In this document: positions 49,176 through 57,826 of the stretch, piece by piece
How positions within the stretch are numbered: position 1 is the first letter of the stretch
Layout: every line of letters starts with the position of its first letter
The notes under the pieces: model-generated
The model's database searches: none
What the model saw: the letters and a program-made list of their open reading frames with translations, nothing else
What the model was told of the DNA's origin: nothing
Assembly: GCF_000284375.1 (NCBI RefSeq)
Contig: NC_017249.1
Span: forward strand, 2,706,001-2,770,000
Length of the DNA: 64,000 nucleotides
From: Bradyrhizobium japonicum USDA 6
Lineage (GTDB): Bacteria; Pseudomonadota; Alphaproteobacteria; Rhizobiales; Xanthobacteraceae
Direction of reading: 5' to 3'
Program-made: the position numbers and the translations under genes

Positions 49176-49760
49176 ATGTCCGTAGGTCAGAACTTGCCCA
49201 ACATTACGATCGGCTATTCCCGGGGACGGCTGCTGGTGTCTTTCGGCGCCGGTCTGCTGTTGACGCTGCTCTGCGCTGCGCTCGCATTCACGTGGCAGCA
49301 AGGCAAGAACATCACCACGTTCGAGGTCGCCGCCTGCTATGTCGGCGCGGTGTTTTTCGGCCTTGCCACCTTCAGGATGCTCTGGAGGTTGATCTCCGCC
49401 AGGTCGCCGGTCGTCTTCATCAGCCGCGTCGGCATTCGCGACATCAGGCTCGGCGACGAGACCATCGCCTGGAGCTCCGTGCGGAAGATACAGATCTGGG
49501 AGCAGCGCCTGCAGAAGTTCGTGGTGCTCAAGCTCGATCCCCTTGTTGCCGGGCGGTTCTCCGGGGGCTTCCTGCGGCGTGCCTTGTCGCTGATGAACAA
49601 GACGCTTGGCGCTGACAGCGTGATCGTCAATGCGGGCGGCCTGACCATGGACGTCAAGACATTGCTCGAGGCCTGCAGGCAATATTGGGGCGCCGGACGA
49701 CCGGCCCCTTCGGACCACTCCGTCCCGGAGCCTGAACCGGAGCCCGAGGCTGTCAGCTGA
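49176..49760 (+). CDS. STM3941-like inner-membrane protein, copy B
   Basis: A 194-residue paralogue of the protein at 40365. Two membrane segments (LLVSFGAGLLLTLLCAALAF and YVGAVFFGLATFRMLWRLI) and VVFISRVGIRDIRLGDETIA align with copy A (VVIVTPYGIRDLRIGNEFLL). The C-terminus is a Pro/Glu repeat (PEPEPEPE). Function unknown. Start ATG 49176 with a weak ribosome site. The last eight bases overlap an opposing gene remnant. Confidence 0.75.
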   Translation: MSVGQNLPNITIGYSRGRLLVSFGAGLLLTLLCAALAFTWQQGKNITTFEVAACYVGAVFFGLATFRMLWRLISARSPVVFISRVGIRDIRLGDETIAWSSVRKIQIWEQRLQKFVVLKLDPLVAGRFSGGFLRRALSLMNKTLGADSVIVNAGGLTMDVKTLLEACRQYWGAGRPAPSDHSVPEPEPEPEAVS

Positions 49761-49968
49761 AGCGGGCGAGGAATCGCCGGCATCGGGTAAGATGCCGCGC
49801 ATCGCAGCGGCGGTCGAAGCAGGCATAGGCTGCGTCGCCGGGTGGTCGCGCGAGCCTTAGTCCGCCGTCGGTCCGAGAAGGTTCAATCCATGCGGCGCTT
49901 CTGCCCGGGAACTCGGCGCCGCTGATTTCTACGAGATTGTCGCGGATCATCAATGTGATAGTCTTCAC
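49753..49968 (-). pseudogene. remnant related to the exported protein at 48347
   Basis: A 71-codon frame whose C-terminal part reads GDAAYACFDRRCDARHLTRC, close to GRKAYACFVRRYDAAHLARH of the gene at 48347. It lacks a signal peptide and the Cys-rich C-terminal two thirds. The likeliest reading is a decayed duplicate; a short expressed protein cannot be excluded. Confidence 0.45.
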
Positions 49969-50007
49969 AGACAGCTGAAATTCGATGTCGTAAGCTCACC
50001 CGCGTTT

Positions 50008-51639
50008 GTGGAGTTCCCCGCAATGGGCGAGATTCGTAACTTCAGATCCGGAAATCATGACGAGCCGCCTCCACACGGCTCGATGCCGCGTCGTCTCGCC
50101 GCAATCATCGTCGGTGACATCGCTTCCTACAGCCGCTTGATGCAGGCCGACGAGGAAGGCACGCATGTTCGCGTCAAGCGGATCGAGCGGGATCTCATCC
50201 AGCCCAGCATCATCGAACACCACGGAGCGTTGGTGAAGACGACGGGAGACGGCTTCATCGCGATCTTCGACAGTCCCGTCGAGGCCGTTCGCTGCAGCAT
50301 CGTCATTCAGCAAAATCTCGTCGGGCGCAACGCTTCGCTTCCGAAGGACTCTCGGATCGAATATCGGATTGGCGTCAATCTTGGTGATGTGATCGTAGAG
50401 CCGGACGATATCTACGGCGACGGCGTCAACATCGCCACGCGCATCGAGGGTATCGCCGAACCCGGTCAGGTCTATATCTCGGGCGCGATCTACGAGCAGA
50501 TCAAGCACAAGGTGGTATGCGGCTATGAGTCGCTCGGCGACCGCAAGGTCAAGAACATCACCGATCCGGTGCGCGTCTATCGCGTGCTGCCGGACGCAGA
50601 TGCGATGGGGCGGACGCGAGGCCGGCGCGAGAATACCTTGATCTTCCTTCTGGGCGTCACGCTCCTCGTGATCGCTGCCGGTGTGCTGTGGTATCTGCTG
50701 GCGCAGCCGTGGCGCAGGGGGAGTGAGCAGGCCGCCGCGCCGAGCGTTGCTCCGGTCGCATCACCGAGCCCGCAACCTGCACCGCGAGAAGCCGCGACAC
50801 AAACGCCGCAGCCGTCTCCTTCATTGGCGGCACCATCTCCATCGCCCGCTCCGGCGCCAAGTGCTTCGGCGCCAAGTGCTGCGGCGTCAAGTGCTTCGGC
50901 GCCAAGTGCTTCAGCGCCAAGTGCTTCAGCGTCAAGTCCAGCACCAAGCCCATCGGCCACACCCATCCGTGAACCCGAGATGGTCGCCATTCGCGGCGGC
51001 AACTTCGCGATGGGAAGCAATGACGACCCGACCGAACGTCCCGTCCACCAGGTCACGGTCAAGCCGTTCTCGATCGGCAAATATCCGGTGACCGTGCAGG
51101 AATGGAACGAATGCGCGGCTGCAAAGGCATGCGGCTTCACCGCCATCGGCAAGGACGATGCGCCGATCACCAATGTGAGCTGGACCGACGCGCAGCAATA
51201 TGCGGCCTGGCTCGCGCGGAACACGAAGAAGTCGTACCGGCTTCCGAGCGAAGCCGAATGGGAATACGCCGCGCGCGGCGGGACGCAGACGAAATATTGG
51301 TGGGGCGACAAGCTCCAGCCGGGCATGGCGGGATGCAAGGATTGCGGTGACCTCGCGGCCGAGCAGCCGGCGAAGGTCGGCAGCTTCAAACCGAATCCGT
51401 TCGGCCTCCACGACATGGGTGGCGGTGTCGATCAGTGGGTCGAGGACTGCTGGCGCAGGACCTATCAGGGCGCACCCGGTGACGGCTCGGCATGGACCGG
51501 CGGCGACTGCTCGTCGCATGTCCTGCGCTCGGGTTCATGGAAGAACGATTCGAGATATGTGAGGCCGTCCAACCGCGATGGCTACGATACCAATGTTCGC
51601 TATCCGACGCATGGATTCCGCGTTGCTCTAAGTCCTTAA
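50008..51639 (+). CDS. class III adenylate/guanylate cyclase fused to FGE-sulfatase-like domain
   Basis: A 543-residue fusion. Residues about 27-200 are a cytoplasmic class III cyclase with metal Asp in IIVGDIASYSRLM and KTTGDGFIAIF and the DIYGDGVNIATRIE motif, so probably active. One membrane helix follows (about 213-235), then a Pro/Ala/Ser linker of some 90 residues, then a formylglycine-generating-enzyme-like domain (MVAIRGGNFAMGSNDDPTER to HGFRVALSP) placed outside. The cysteines of true FGE are missing (RSGSWKNDSRYVRPSNRDG), so it is likely a binding or sensing module. Start GTG 50008; ATG 50023 and 50083 are alternatives. Confidence 0.88.
   Translation: MEFPAMGEIRNFRSGNHDEPPPHGSMPRRLAAIIVGDIASYSRLMQADEEGTHVRVKRIERDLIQPSIIEHHGALVKTTGDGFIAIFDSPVEAVRCSIVIQQNLVGRNASLPKDSRIEYRIGVNLGDVIVEPDDIYGDGVNIATRIEGIAEPGQVYISGAIYEQIKHKVVCGYESLGDRKVKNITDPVRVYRVLPDADAMGRTRGRRENTLIFLLGVTLLVIAAGVLWYLLAQPWRRGSEQAAAPSVAPVASPSPQPAPREAATQTPQPSPSLAAPSPSPAPAPSASAPSAAASSASAPSASAPSASASSPAPSPSATPIREPEMVAIRGGNFAMGSNDDPTERPVHQVTVKPFSIGKYPVTVQEWNECAAAKACGFTAIGKDDAPITNVSWTDAQQYAAWLARNTKKSYRLPSEAEWEYAARGGTQTKYWWGDKLQPGMAGCKDCGDLAAEQPAKVGSFKPNPFGLHDMGGGVDQWVEDCWRRTYQGAPGDGSAWTGGDCSSHVLRSGSWKNDSRYVRPSNRDGYDTNVRYPTHGFRVALSP
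50854..50943 (+). repeat. 15-bp tandem repeat in the cyclase linker, about 6 copies
   Basis: Unit GCGCCAAGTGCTTCG, with single-base variants, repeated from 50854 to about 50943. In frame it encodes Ala/Pro/Ser pentads in the linker between the membrane helix and the FGE-like domain. Multiples of 15 bases keep the frame, so copy number can vary and alter linker length. Confidence 0.9.
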
Positions 51640-51656
51640 GTGGTGGAGTCATTTCG

Positions 51657-52103
51657 ATGCAGATCATTCGTTGCGCCGCCCTTGCGGCGGCGCTCGCATT
51701 GCTCCCAGGCGTCGCCTATCCGCAGGGCAAGACCGCTCCCAAGGATGCCAAGCTTTATTTCATCACCCCGCGCGACGGGCAGAAGGTTCGCGGCGGGTTC
51801 TGGGTCCGGTTCGGCTTGCGCAACATGGGCGTGACGCACGCCGGCGACGAGTACCAGAACGCAGGCCATCATCATTTGCTGGTCGACGTCAAAGATCCCA
51901 TCGATCCCAAGGAGCCAATCCCGCAGGACAAGTCGCATCTGCACTTCGGGGCGGGGCAGACCGAAACCATGCTCGAACTTCCCCCCGGGACGCACACGCT
52001 GCAACTGGTGCTGGGCGACGCGAAGCACTATCCGTTCGAGCCGCCTGTCGTATCGGACAAGATCACCATACGTGTCAGGCAGCCGGTCGAGCGCGGGAGA
52101 TGA
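51657..52103 (+). CDS. DUF4399 domain-containing exported protein
   Basis: A 148-residue protein with signal peptide (IIRCAALAAALALLPGVAYP) and the DUF4399 domain: FITPRDGQKVRGGFWVRFGL, NAGHHHLLVD, SHLHFGAGQTETMLELPPGT, HTLQLVLGDA. The His-rich centre may bind metal. Function unknown. Start 51657 has GGTGGAG eight bases upstream, 17 bp after the cyclase gene, so the two may be co-transcribed. Its stop directly abuts the stop of convergent korB. Confidence 0.87.
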   Translation: MQIIRCAALAAALALLPGVAYPQGKTAPKDAKLYFITPRDGQKVRGGFWVRFGLRNMGVTHAGDEYQNAGHHHLLVDVKDPIDPKEPIPQDKSHLHFGAGQTETMLELPPGTHTLQLVLGDAKHYPFEPPVVSDKITIRVRQPVERGR

Positions 52104-53159
52104 TCACCGCAGGCTGGCGTTGAACTTGTCCAGTGCCGCCGAGCCCGGGCACAGCGTATCCGCTTCCAGCGTATTGAGCGGCGTCTCGACGGTGTTGAGA
52201 TGCGCGTGCAGGTCTTCCGCGTCAGGATCGACGTAGAGCAGACCGGTGACGATCTGGCCCTTGGCGGCGTGCTTCTGCAGGAAGGTCTGGGCGCCGAGCC
52301 GGTCATGCGGATCGTAGTCGGCGTCGATCTTGCGCAGTGCGATCTTGCTGCCGTCATGCTGCTCGACCACCTGCACCGTTCCCGGCGCGTAATCGACGGC
52401 GATGGGATCGCGGCCGACCAGCACGTCGAGCCGGTTCACGGCGTCATTGTGCTCGCGCACATAGTCGAAGCTCTTGGTCGAGCCTGCGTGGTTGTTGAAG
52501 GCGATGCAGGGGCTGATGACGTCGATGAAGGACGCGCCCTTGTGGCGGATCGCGGCGGCGATCAGCGGCACGAGCTGGGTCTTGTCGCCGGAGAACGAGC
52601 GCGCGACGAAGGTGGCCCCTAGCTGCAGCGCGATCGCGACGAGGTCGATCGCGTTGTCGGTGTTGGTGACGCCTTTCTTGGACTTCGAGCCGCGGTCGGC
52701 GGTCGCCGAGAACTGGCCCTTGGTCAGGCCATAGACGCCGTTGTTCTCGACGATATAGGTCATGTTGACGCCGCGCCGGATCGAATGCGCGAACTGGCCG
52801 AAGCCGATCGAGGCCGAATCGCCGTCGCCGGAGACGCCGAGATAGATCAGGTCGCGGTTGGCGAGGTTGGCGCCGGTGAGCACGCTGGGCATGCGGCCGT
52901 GCACCGAGTTGAAGCCGTGCGAATTGCCGAGGAAATAGTCCGGCGTCTTCGACGAGCAGCCGATGCCCGAAATTTTCGCGACCCGATGCGGTTCGATCGA
53001 GAGCTCGTAGCAGGCCTCGATGATCGAGGCCGTGATCGAGTCATGGCCGCAGCCGGCGCACAGCGTCGAGATCTTGCCCTCGTAGTCCCGGTGCGTGTAG
53101 CCGAGCTCGTTCTTCTTCAGGCCCGGATGATGAAACTTCGGTTTGGCAATATAGGTCAT
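52104..53159 (-). CDS. korB: 2-oxoacid:ferredoxin oxidoreductase, beta subunit
   Basis: A 351-residue thiamine-diphosphate subunit. Cysteines for a [4Fe-4S] cluster are at STLCAGCGHDS, GIGCSSKTPD and near VISPCIAFNN. The ThDP motif is VSGDGDSASIGFGQ...NNGVYGLTKGQ. With KorA it oxidises a 2-oxoacid (2-oxoglutarate most likely by similarity) to the acyl-CoA and CO2, reducing ferredoxin. It overlaps korA by four bases and is the last gene of the operon. Confidence 0.92.
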   Translation of the reverse strand: MTYIAKPKFHHPGLKKNELGYTHRDYEGKISTLCAGCGHDSITASIIEACYELSIEPHRVAKISGIGCSSKTPDYFLGNSHGFNSVHGRMPSVLTGANLANRDLIYLGVSGDGDSASIGFGQFAHSIRRGVNMTYIVENNGVYGLTKGQFSATADRGSKSKKGVTNTDNAIDLVAIALQLGATFVARSFSGDKTQLVPLIAAAIRHKGASFIDVISPCIAFNNHAGSTKSFDYVREHNDAVNRLDVLVGRDPIAVDYAPGTVQVVEQHDGSKIALRKIDADYDPHDRLGAQTFLQKHAAKGQIVTGLLYVDPDAEDLHAHLNTVETPLNTLEADTLCPGSAALDKFNASLR

Positions 53160-55003
53160 GACACGGCCTTGCGGAGCGGGGTCACCTTGAGGTGATCCTG
53201 GTGGTCGCCAATGGCTTTTGCGATGAAGCGGGCGGTGATCGGGGTGCCGTCGTAATGCACGATCGGCACGAGGCGCACCGGGTCGATGCCGTTCTCGTTG
53301 ACGATGAGCTGGCGGAGCTGGGCGTCGCGGTTCTGTTCGACCACGTAGACGAAGTCGTGCTCGGCGAGGAAGCTCGCCACGCTCGAGTGGAACGGGAAGG
53401 CGCGGATGCGCAGGCGGTCGAGCTGATGTCCGCGCGCCTCCAGCAGGCCGATCGCCTCGTCCATCGCGGGTGAGGTCGAGCCGAAATAGATCACGCCATA
53501 TTTGGTCGGCCGTTCCGCGTTGGCCTGGAGCGGGCGCGGGACCAGGTCCTGCGCGGTCTCGAACTTGCGCACCAGGCGCTGCATGTTGTCGGCATAGACC
53601 GAGCCTTCCTCGGAGTAGCGCGCATAGCGATCGCGCGAGGTGCCGCGGGTGAAATAGGAGCCCTTGGTCGGATGTGTGCCGGGATAGGTGCGGTAGGGAA
53701 TGCCATCGCCGTCGACGTCGAGATAGCGGCCGAAGTCGCGGCCTTCCTCCAGCATCTCCGTAGTCATCACCTTGCCGCGGTCATACTGTTTCGCGTCGTC
53801 CCACTTCAGCGGGCGGCAGAGACGGTGGTTCATCCCGATGTCGAGGTCGAGCATCAGGAAGATCGTGGTCTGGAGCCGCTCGGCAAGATCGAATGCGGCC
53901 GCCGCGAACTCGAAGGCCTCGGCCGGATCTTCCGGGAACAGCAGCACGTGCTTGGTGTCGCCATGCGAAGCATAGGCGCAGGCGATGATGTCGCATTGCT
54001 GGGTGCGGGTCGGCATGCCGGTCGAGGGACCGGCGCGCTGGATGTTCATGATCACGGCCGGGATCTCCGCGAAATAGGAGAGGCCGATGAACTCGGTCAT
54101 CAAGGAGATGCCGGGGCCGGAGGTCGCGGTGAAGGCGCGGGCGCCGTTCCAGGAGGCGCCGATGACGATGCCGATCGAAGCCAGCTCGTCCTCGCCTTGC
54201 ACGATCGCGTATTTCGCCTTGCCGGTCTCGGGATCATGCCGGTACTTCTTGCAGTGGGCGGTGAAAGCCTCCGCCACCGACGAGGACGGCGTGATCGGAT
54301 ACCAGGCGCACACGGTGGCGCCGCCATAGACCGCGCCGAGCGCGGCGGCGCTGTTGCCCTCGATGAAGATGCGGTCGCCGACCTTGTCGGTTTTCTTGAC
54401 CCGCAGCCCGATCGGGCATTTCAAATTCTGCAGCGCCCAGTCGCGGCCGAGATGCAGCGCATGGACGTTGGAGGAGAGCAGCTTCTCCTTGCCCTTGTAC
54501 TGCTCGCCGATCAGCTGCTCGATCAGCTTCGGGTCCATGTCGAGCAGCGCCGAGAGGCTGCCCAGATAGATGATGTTCTTGAACAGCTGGCGCTGGCGCG
54601 GATCGGTGTAGGTCGAGTTGGTGATCGCGGTGAGCGGCACGCCGATCACGGTGATGTCGTCGCGGAATTTCGTCGACGGCATCGGCTTGGTGGAATCGTA
54701 GAACAGATAGCCGCCGGGCTCGATGCCGGCGACGTCCTTGTCCCAGGTCTGCGGGTTCATCGCCACCATCATGTCGACGCCGCCACGGGCGCCGAGATGG
54801 CCGTCTTCCGTCACCCGCACCTCGTACCAGGTCGGCAGGCCCTGGATGTTGGAGGGGAAGATGTTGCGGGGGGAGACCGGAACGCCGTGGCGCAGGATCG
54901 CGCGCGCGAACATCTCGTTGGCGCTGGCCGAGCCCGAGCCGTTGACGTTGGCGAAACGGACGACGAAGTCGTTTACGCTGCTGAGCGGCTTTTTGTCGGA
55001 CAT
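53156..55003 (-). CDS. korA: 2-oxoacid:ferredoxin oxidoreductase, alpha subunit (gamma-alpha fusion)
   Basis: A 615-residue subunit. The N-terminal gamma-type domain (RFANVNGSGSASANEMFARA, GGVDMMVAMNP) binds CoA and is fused to the alpha/pyrimidine domain (GNSAAALGAVYGGATVCAWY, GEDELASIGIVIGASWNGAR, GPGISLMTEFIGL). Start 55003 gives MSDKKPLSSVNDFVVRF; the frame extends upstream only within the preceding gene, which it overlaps by 31 bases. 2-oxoglutarate is the probable substrate, pyruvate or another 2-oxoacid possible. Confidence 0.92.
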   Translation of the reverse strand: MSDKKPLSSVNDFVVRFANVNGSGSASANEMFARAILRHGVPVSPRNIFPSNIQGLPTWYEVRVTEDGHLGARGGVDMMVAMNPQTWDKDVAGIEPGGYLFYDSTKPMPSTKFRDDITVIGVPLTAITNSTYTDPRQRQLFKNIIYLGSLSALLDMDPKLIEQLIGEQYKGKEKLLSSNVHALHLGRDWALQNLKCPIGLRVKKTDKVGDRIFIEGNSAAALGAVYGGATVCAWYPITPSSSVAEAFTAHCKKYRHDPETGKAKYAIVQGEDELASIGIVIGASWNGARAFTATSGPGISLMTEFIGLSYFAEIPAVIMNIQRAGPSTGMPTRTQQCDIIACAYASHGDTKHVLLFPEDPAEAFEFAAAAFDLAERLQTTIFLMLDLDIGMNHRLCRPLKWDDAKQYDRGKVMTTEMLEEGRDFGRYLDVDGDGIPYRTYPGTHPTKGSYFTRGTSRDRYARYSEEGSVYADNMQRLVRKFETAQDLVPRPLQANAERPTKYGVIYFGSTSPAMDEAIGLLEARGHQLDRLRIRAFPFHSSVASFLAEHDFVYVVEQNRDAQLRQLIVNENGIDPVRLVPIVHYDGTPITARFIAKAIGDHQDHLKVTPLRKAVS

Positions 55004-56772
55004 GTCGAACCTGCGTGAGTCATCTCGATGAAATATTTCTGCATGTCCCAGGCTCCGGTGGGACAACGCTCGGCGCACAGCCCGCAATGCAGGCAGACAT
55101 CCTCGTCCTTGACCATCACGCGCCCGGTCTTGAGGTCGCTGGACACGTAGAGGTCCTGGTCCGGATGCGGCGAGGGCGCCTTTAGGCGATGGCGCAGGTC
55201 GCTTTCCTCGCCATTGTCAGTGAAGGTGATGCAGTCCATCGGGCAGATGTCGGCGCAGGCGTCGCACTCGATGCAGAGCGAGGTCGAGAACACGGTCTGG
55301 ACGTCGCAGTTTAGGCAGCGCTCGGCTTCGCCCAGCGCCAGCTTGACGTCGTAGCCGAGCTCGACCTCGGTGCGGATGTCCTTCAGCGCAATCACCTTGT
55401 CGCGATGCGGAACCTTGAAGCGCTTGTCGTTGGAGATGTCGTTGTCATAGCTCCATTCGTGGATGCCCATCTTCTGCGAGGAGATTTGCACCTCCGGCAG
55501 TGGCCGTTCGGTGATGTCATCGCCCGACAGCATCTTGTGGATCGACAGCGCGGCGTCGTGGCCCTGCGCCACGGCCCAGATGATGTTCTTCGGGCCGAAC
55601 GCGGCGTCGCCGCCGAAGAACACTTTCGGATTGGTCGAGACGAAGGTCTTCGGATCGACCTTGGGCATGTGCCATTTGTCGAACTCAATGCCGCAATCCT
55701 GCTCGATCCAGGGGAAGGCATTCTCCTGGCCGACCGCGACCAGCACGTCGTCGCAGGGAATGGTCTGATCGGGGTCGCCCGAAGGCACCAGATTGCGGCG
55801 GCCTTTGGCGTCGTATTCGGCTTTGACGTGCTGGAAGGTGACGCCGATGAGCTTGCCGGCGACATGCTTGAATGCCACCGGCACCATGTAGTTGAGGATC
55901 GGGATGTCCTCGTGGATCGCGTCTTCCTTCTCCCAGGGCGAGGCCTTCATCTCCTCGAAGCCGGAACGCACGACCACGGTGACTTTCTCGCCGCCGAGCC
56001 GGCGCGCGGTGCGGCAGCAATCCATCGCCGTGTTGCCGCCGCCGAGCACGATGACGCGTTTACCGATCTTGTCGACATGGCCGAACGACACGTTGGCTAG
56101 CCACTCGATGCCGATATGGACATTGCCAGCCGCTTCCTTCCGGCCGGGAACGTCGAGCTCGCGTCCGCGCGGCGCGCCGGAGCCGACGAAGATCGCGTCG
56201 TATTTCTCTGCGAGCAGTGCCTTCATGCTCTCGATGCGATGACCGCCCTTGAACTCGACGCCGAGATTGAGGATGTAGCCGGTCTCCTCGTCGATGACCG
56301 AATTGGGCAGGCGGAATTTCGGGATTTGCGTGCGCATCATGCCGCCGGCCTCGGGATCGCCGTCGAACACGGTGCAGTGATAGCCGAGCGGGGCAAGATC
56401 GCGCGCCACCGTCAGCGAGGCCGGGCCACCGCCGACGAATGCGACGCGCTTGCCGTTCTTGGCTGAAGGCTTCGGCAGACGCTGCCTGATGTCGTCCTTG
56501 AAGTCAGCGGCGACGCGCTTGAGGCGGCAGATCGCCACCGGCGTTTCCTCGACGCGTCCGCGCCGGCACGCCGGCTCGCATGGACGATCGCAGGTGCGTC
56601 CCAGAATTCCGGGAAACACGTTCGATTTCCAATTGATCATGTAGGCGTCGCTGTAGTGGCCTTGTGCGATCAGTCGGATGTATTCGGGAACCGGGGTGTG
56701 TGCAGGACAGGCCCACTGGCAATCGACTACTTTGTGAAAGTAGTCGGGGGCCGCGATATCGGTCGGTTTCAT
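54973..56772 (-). CDS. GltD-like FAD/Fe-S oxidoreductase with C-terminal ferredoxin domain
   Basis: A 599-residue NAD(P)H-flavin-iron-sulfur protein. N-terminal Cys-rich domain as in glutamate synthase small subunit (CQWACPAHTPVPEYI, GRTCDRPCEPACRRGRV), FAD motif VAFVGGGPASLTVARDLA, NAD(P) motif VIVLGGGNTAMDCCRTARRL, and C-terminal clusters CIECDACADICPMD and CLHCGLCAERCPTG. It is first in the operon with korA-korB and overlaps korA by 31 bases, so it probably passes electrons between the oxoacid oxidoreductase and NAD(P). It is not expected to be a glutamate synthase subunit, since no gltB accompanies it. Confidence 0.88.
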   Translation of the reverse strand: MKPTDIAAPDYFHKVVDCQWACPAHTPVPEYIRLIAQGHYSDAYMINWKSNVFPGILGRTCDRPCEPACRRGRVEETPVAICRLKRVAADFKDDIRQRLPKPSAKNGKRVAFVGGGPASLTVARDLAPLGYHCTVFDGDPEAGGMMRTQIPKFRLPNSVIDEETGYILNLGVEFKGGHRIESMKALLAEKYDAIFVGSGAPRGRELDVPGRKEAAGNVHIGIEWLANVSFGHVDKIGKRVIVLGGGNTAMDCCRTARRLGGEKVTVVVRSGFEEMKASPWEKEDAIHEDIPILNYMVPVAFKHVAGKLIGVTFQHVKAEYDAKGRRNLVPSGDPDQTIPCDDVLVAVGQENAFPWIEQDCGIEFDKWHMPKVDPKTFVSTNPKVFFGGDAAFGPKNIIWAVAQGHDAALSIHKMLSGDDITERPLPEVQISSQKMGIHEWSYDNDISNDKRFKVPHRDKVIALKDIRTEVELGYDVKLALGEAERCLNCDVQTVFSTSLCIECDACADICPMDCITFTDNGEESDLRHRLKAPSPHPDQDLYVSSDLKTGRVMVKDEDVCLHCGLCAERCPTGAWDMQKYFIEMTHAGSTCPTKSRSAA

Positions 56773-57007
56773 TCCTACCCTGTCCGCACAGGCCCAAAGA
56801 CCCGGCGGCCTTTTCTTGAGCTTGGCGAACGCTAATGCGCGTCGATCTGGTTTATGAATGACGTCATTGGGTTAGCTTATTAGAACCGTTCCGAAGTACA
56901 ACGGCAAATTTACGCGATCACCTGCTTTCATAGGTGCTGCGCGCGCTCAGCATTAACGGCCGCACGCATGATGCGTGCGGTGCAATATGTTGCGTTGCAG
57001 ATGGCCG
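56773..57007. promoter_or_regulatory. upstream region of the kor operon, with palindromes
   Basis: A 235-bp gap. AATGACGTCATT (56857-56868) is a perfect 12-bp palindrome about 85 bases before the GltD-like start and a possible operator. A hairpin with arms CCGCACGCA (56960-56968) and TGCGTGCGG (56972-56980), loop TGA, lies 28 bases beyond the stop of the gene at 57008 and may end its transcript, though no T run follows. Confidence 0.45.
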
Positions 57008-57685
57008 CTAGCCGGGCGCGATATCGCTCTTCGCGAGATCCCACATCAGGCTGTAAGTGCCGACTGAGACGGGAAGCGGGAAGGGCGATGCGGCGGGGCC
57101 GGTGAAGCGTTCGGCAATGACGGCGGAGACCGCGCCGACATGCGTGCCGTCGATCAGCACGAACCAGTCGCGCGCGCCCTCATTGTGCACAGCTGGAATG
57201 TCGGCCGTTGCGCCCGACAATTCCGGCTCGCTTTCGAGCAGATGCATCGAGATGATGCCCTCGCGCTCCCCGGGCGTCAGCTTTTCGTGCAGTGCATCAC
57301 GCCATGTCCCCGCGTTGTCGGTGCTCGGCCGCAGCCGCACCACACCGAGCGCTGCGCCGCGGCCGGTGCCCTTGCTGATGGTGATGCGCGCGACCACGCG
57401 CAGCATGTTCTTGAAATTCGCCATGGTCCGCTGCGACCATTCGGTCTGGTTGGCGAGGCGGGCCCGGTAGGCGGGACTGTCGAGCACCTCGAGCGTCGCG
57501 GTCGAGTACAGCGAGAGATATTTGGGGTTGGCGGCATGCGCGACATAGCGCCGCGCCTCCAGGAAACCCTCGATCGCGACGCGCTCTTCCAGATGCTCGC
57601 GATCGTACCAGCGGTTGAAATCGGCCTCATCTGGAACGTCGATGTTCATCGACGTCAGCAGCATGCCTTGCCCGGCGAGCGGCAT
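57008..57685 (-). CDS. unknown protein with two dimeric alpha-beta-barrel-like repeats
   Basis: A 225-residue soluble protein. The first half (LLTSMNIDVPDEADFNRWYD, REHLEERVAIEGFLEARRYV) resembles the ferredoxin-like fold of DUF4286/EthD-type proteins; the second half repeats the pattern more weakly. Function unknown. The start at 57685 has AAGGA eight bases upstream; 57703 is the next in-frame ATG. It stands alone between the kor operon and the hydrolase gene. Confidence 0.7.
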   Translation of the reverse strand: MPLAGQGMLLTSMNIDVPDEADFNRWYDREHLEERVAIEGFLEARRYVAHAANPKYLSLYSTATLEVLDSPAYRARLANQTEWSQRTMANFKNMLRVVARITISKGTGRGAALGVVRLRPSTDNAGTWRDALHEKLTPGEREGIISMHLLESEPELSGATADIPAVHNEGARDWFVLIDGTHVGAVSAVIAERFTGPAASPFPLPVSVGTYSLMWDLAKSDIAPG

Positions 57686-57718
57686 TGTTCTTGTCCTTCC
57701 CATTCAGACCCTCACGGT

Positions 57719-57754
57719 GAGGAGCGCGCCTTCGCGCGTCTCGAACCATGAAGG
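57719..57754 (+). repeat. GAGGAG-stem-TCTCGAA palindromic repeat, copy 2
   Basis: GAGGAG, stem CGCGC/GCGCG around CTTC, then TCTCGAACCATGAAGG. Same design as the element at 46098-46133. It lies just upstream of the gene at 57685, between it and the end of the hydrolase gene. Confidence 0.55.
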
Positions 57755-57826
57755 AGCCGCTGCTACATCTCGGCCTTATCCTTAGACGCGCTCCCTTGGA
57801 GCGCTCTTCTGGATGAGGAGATCGAT

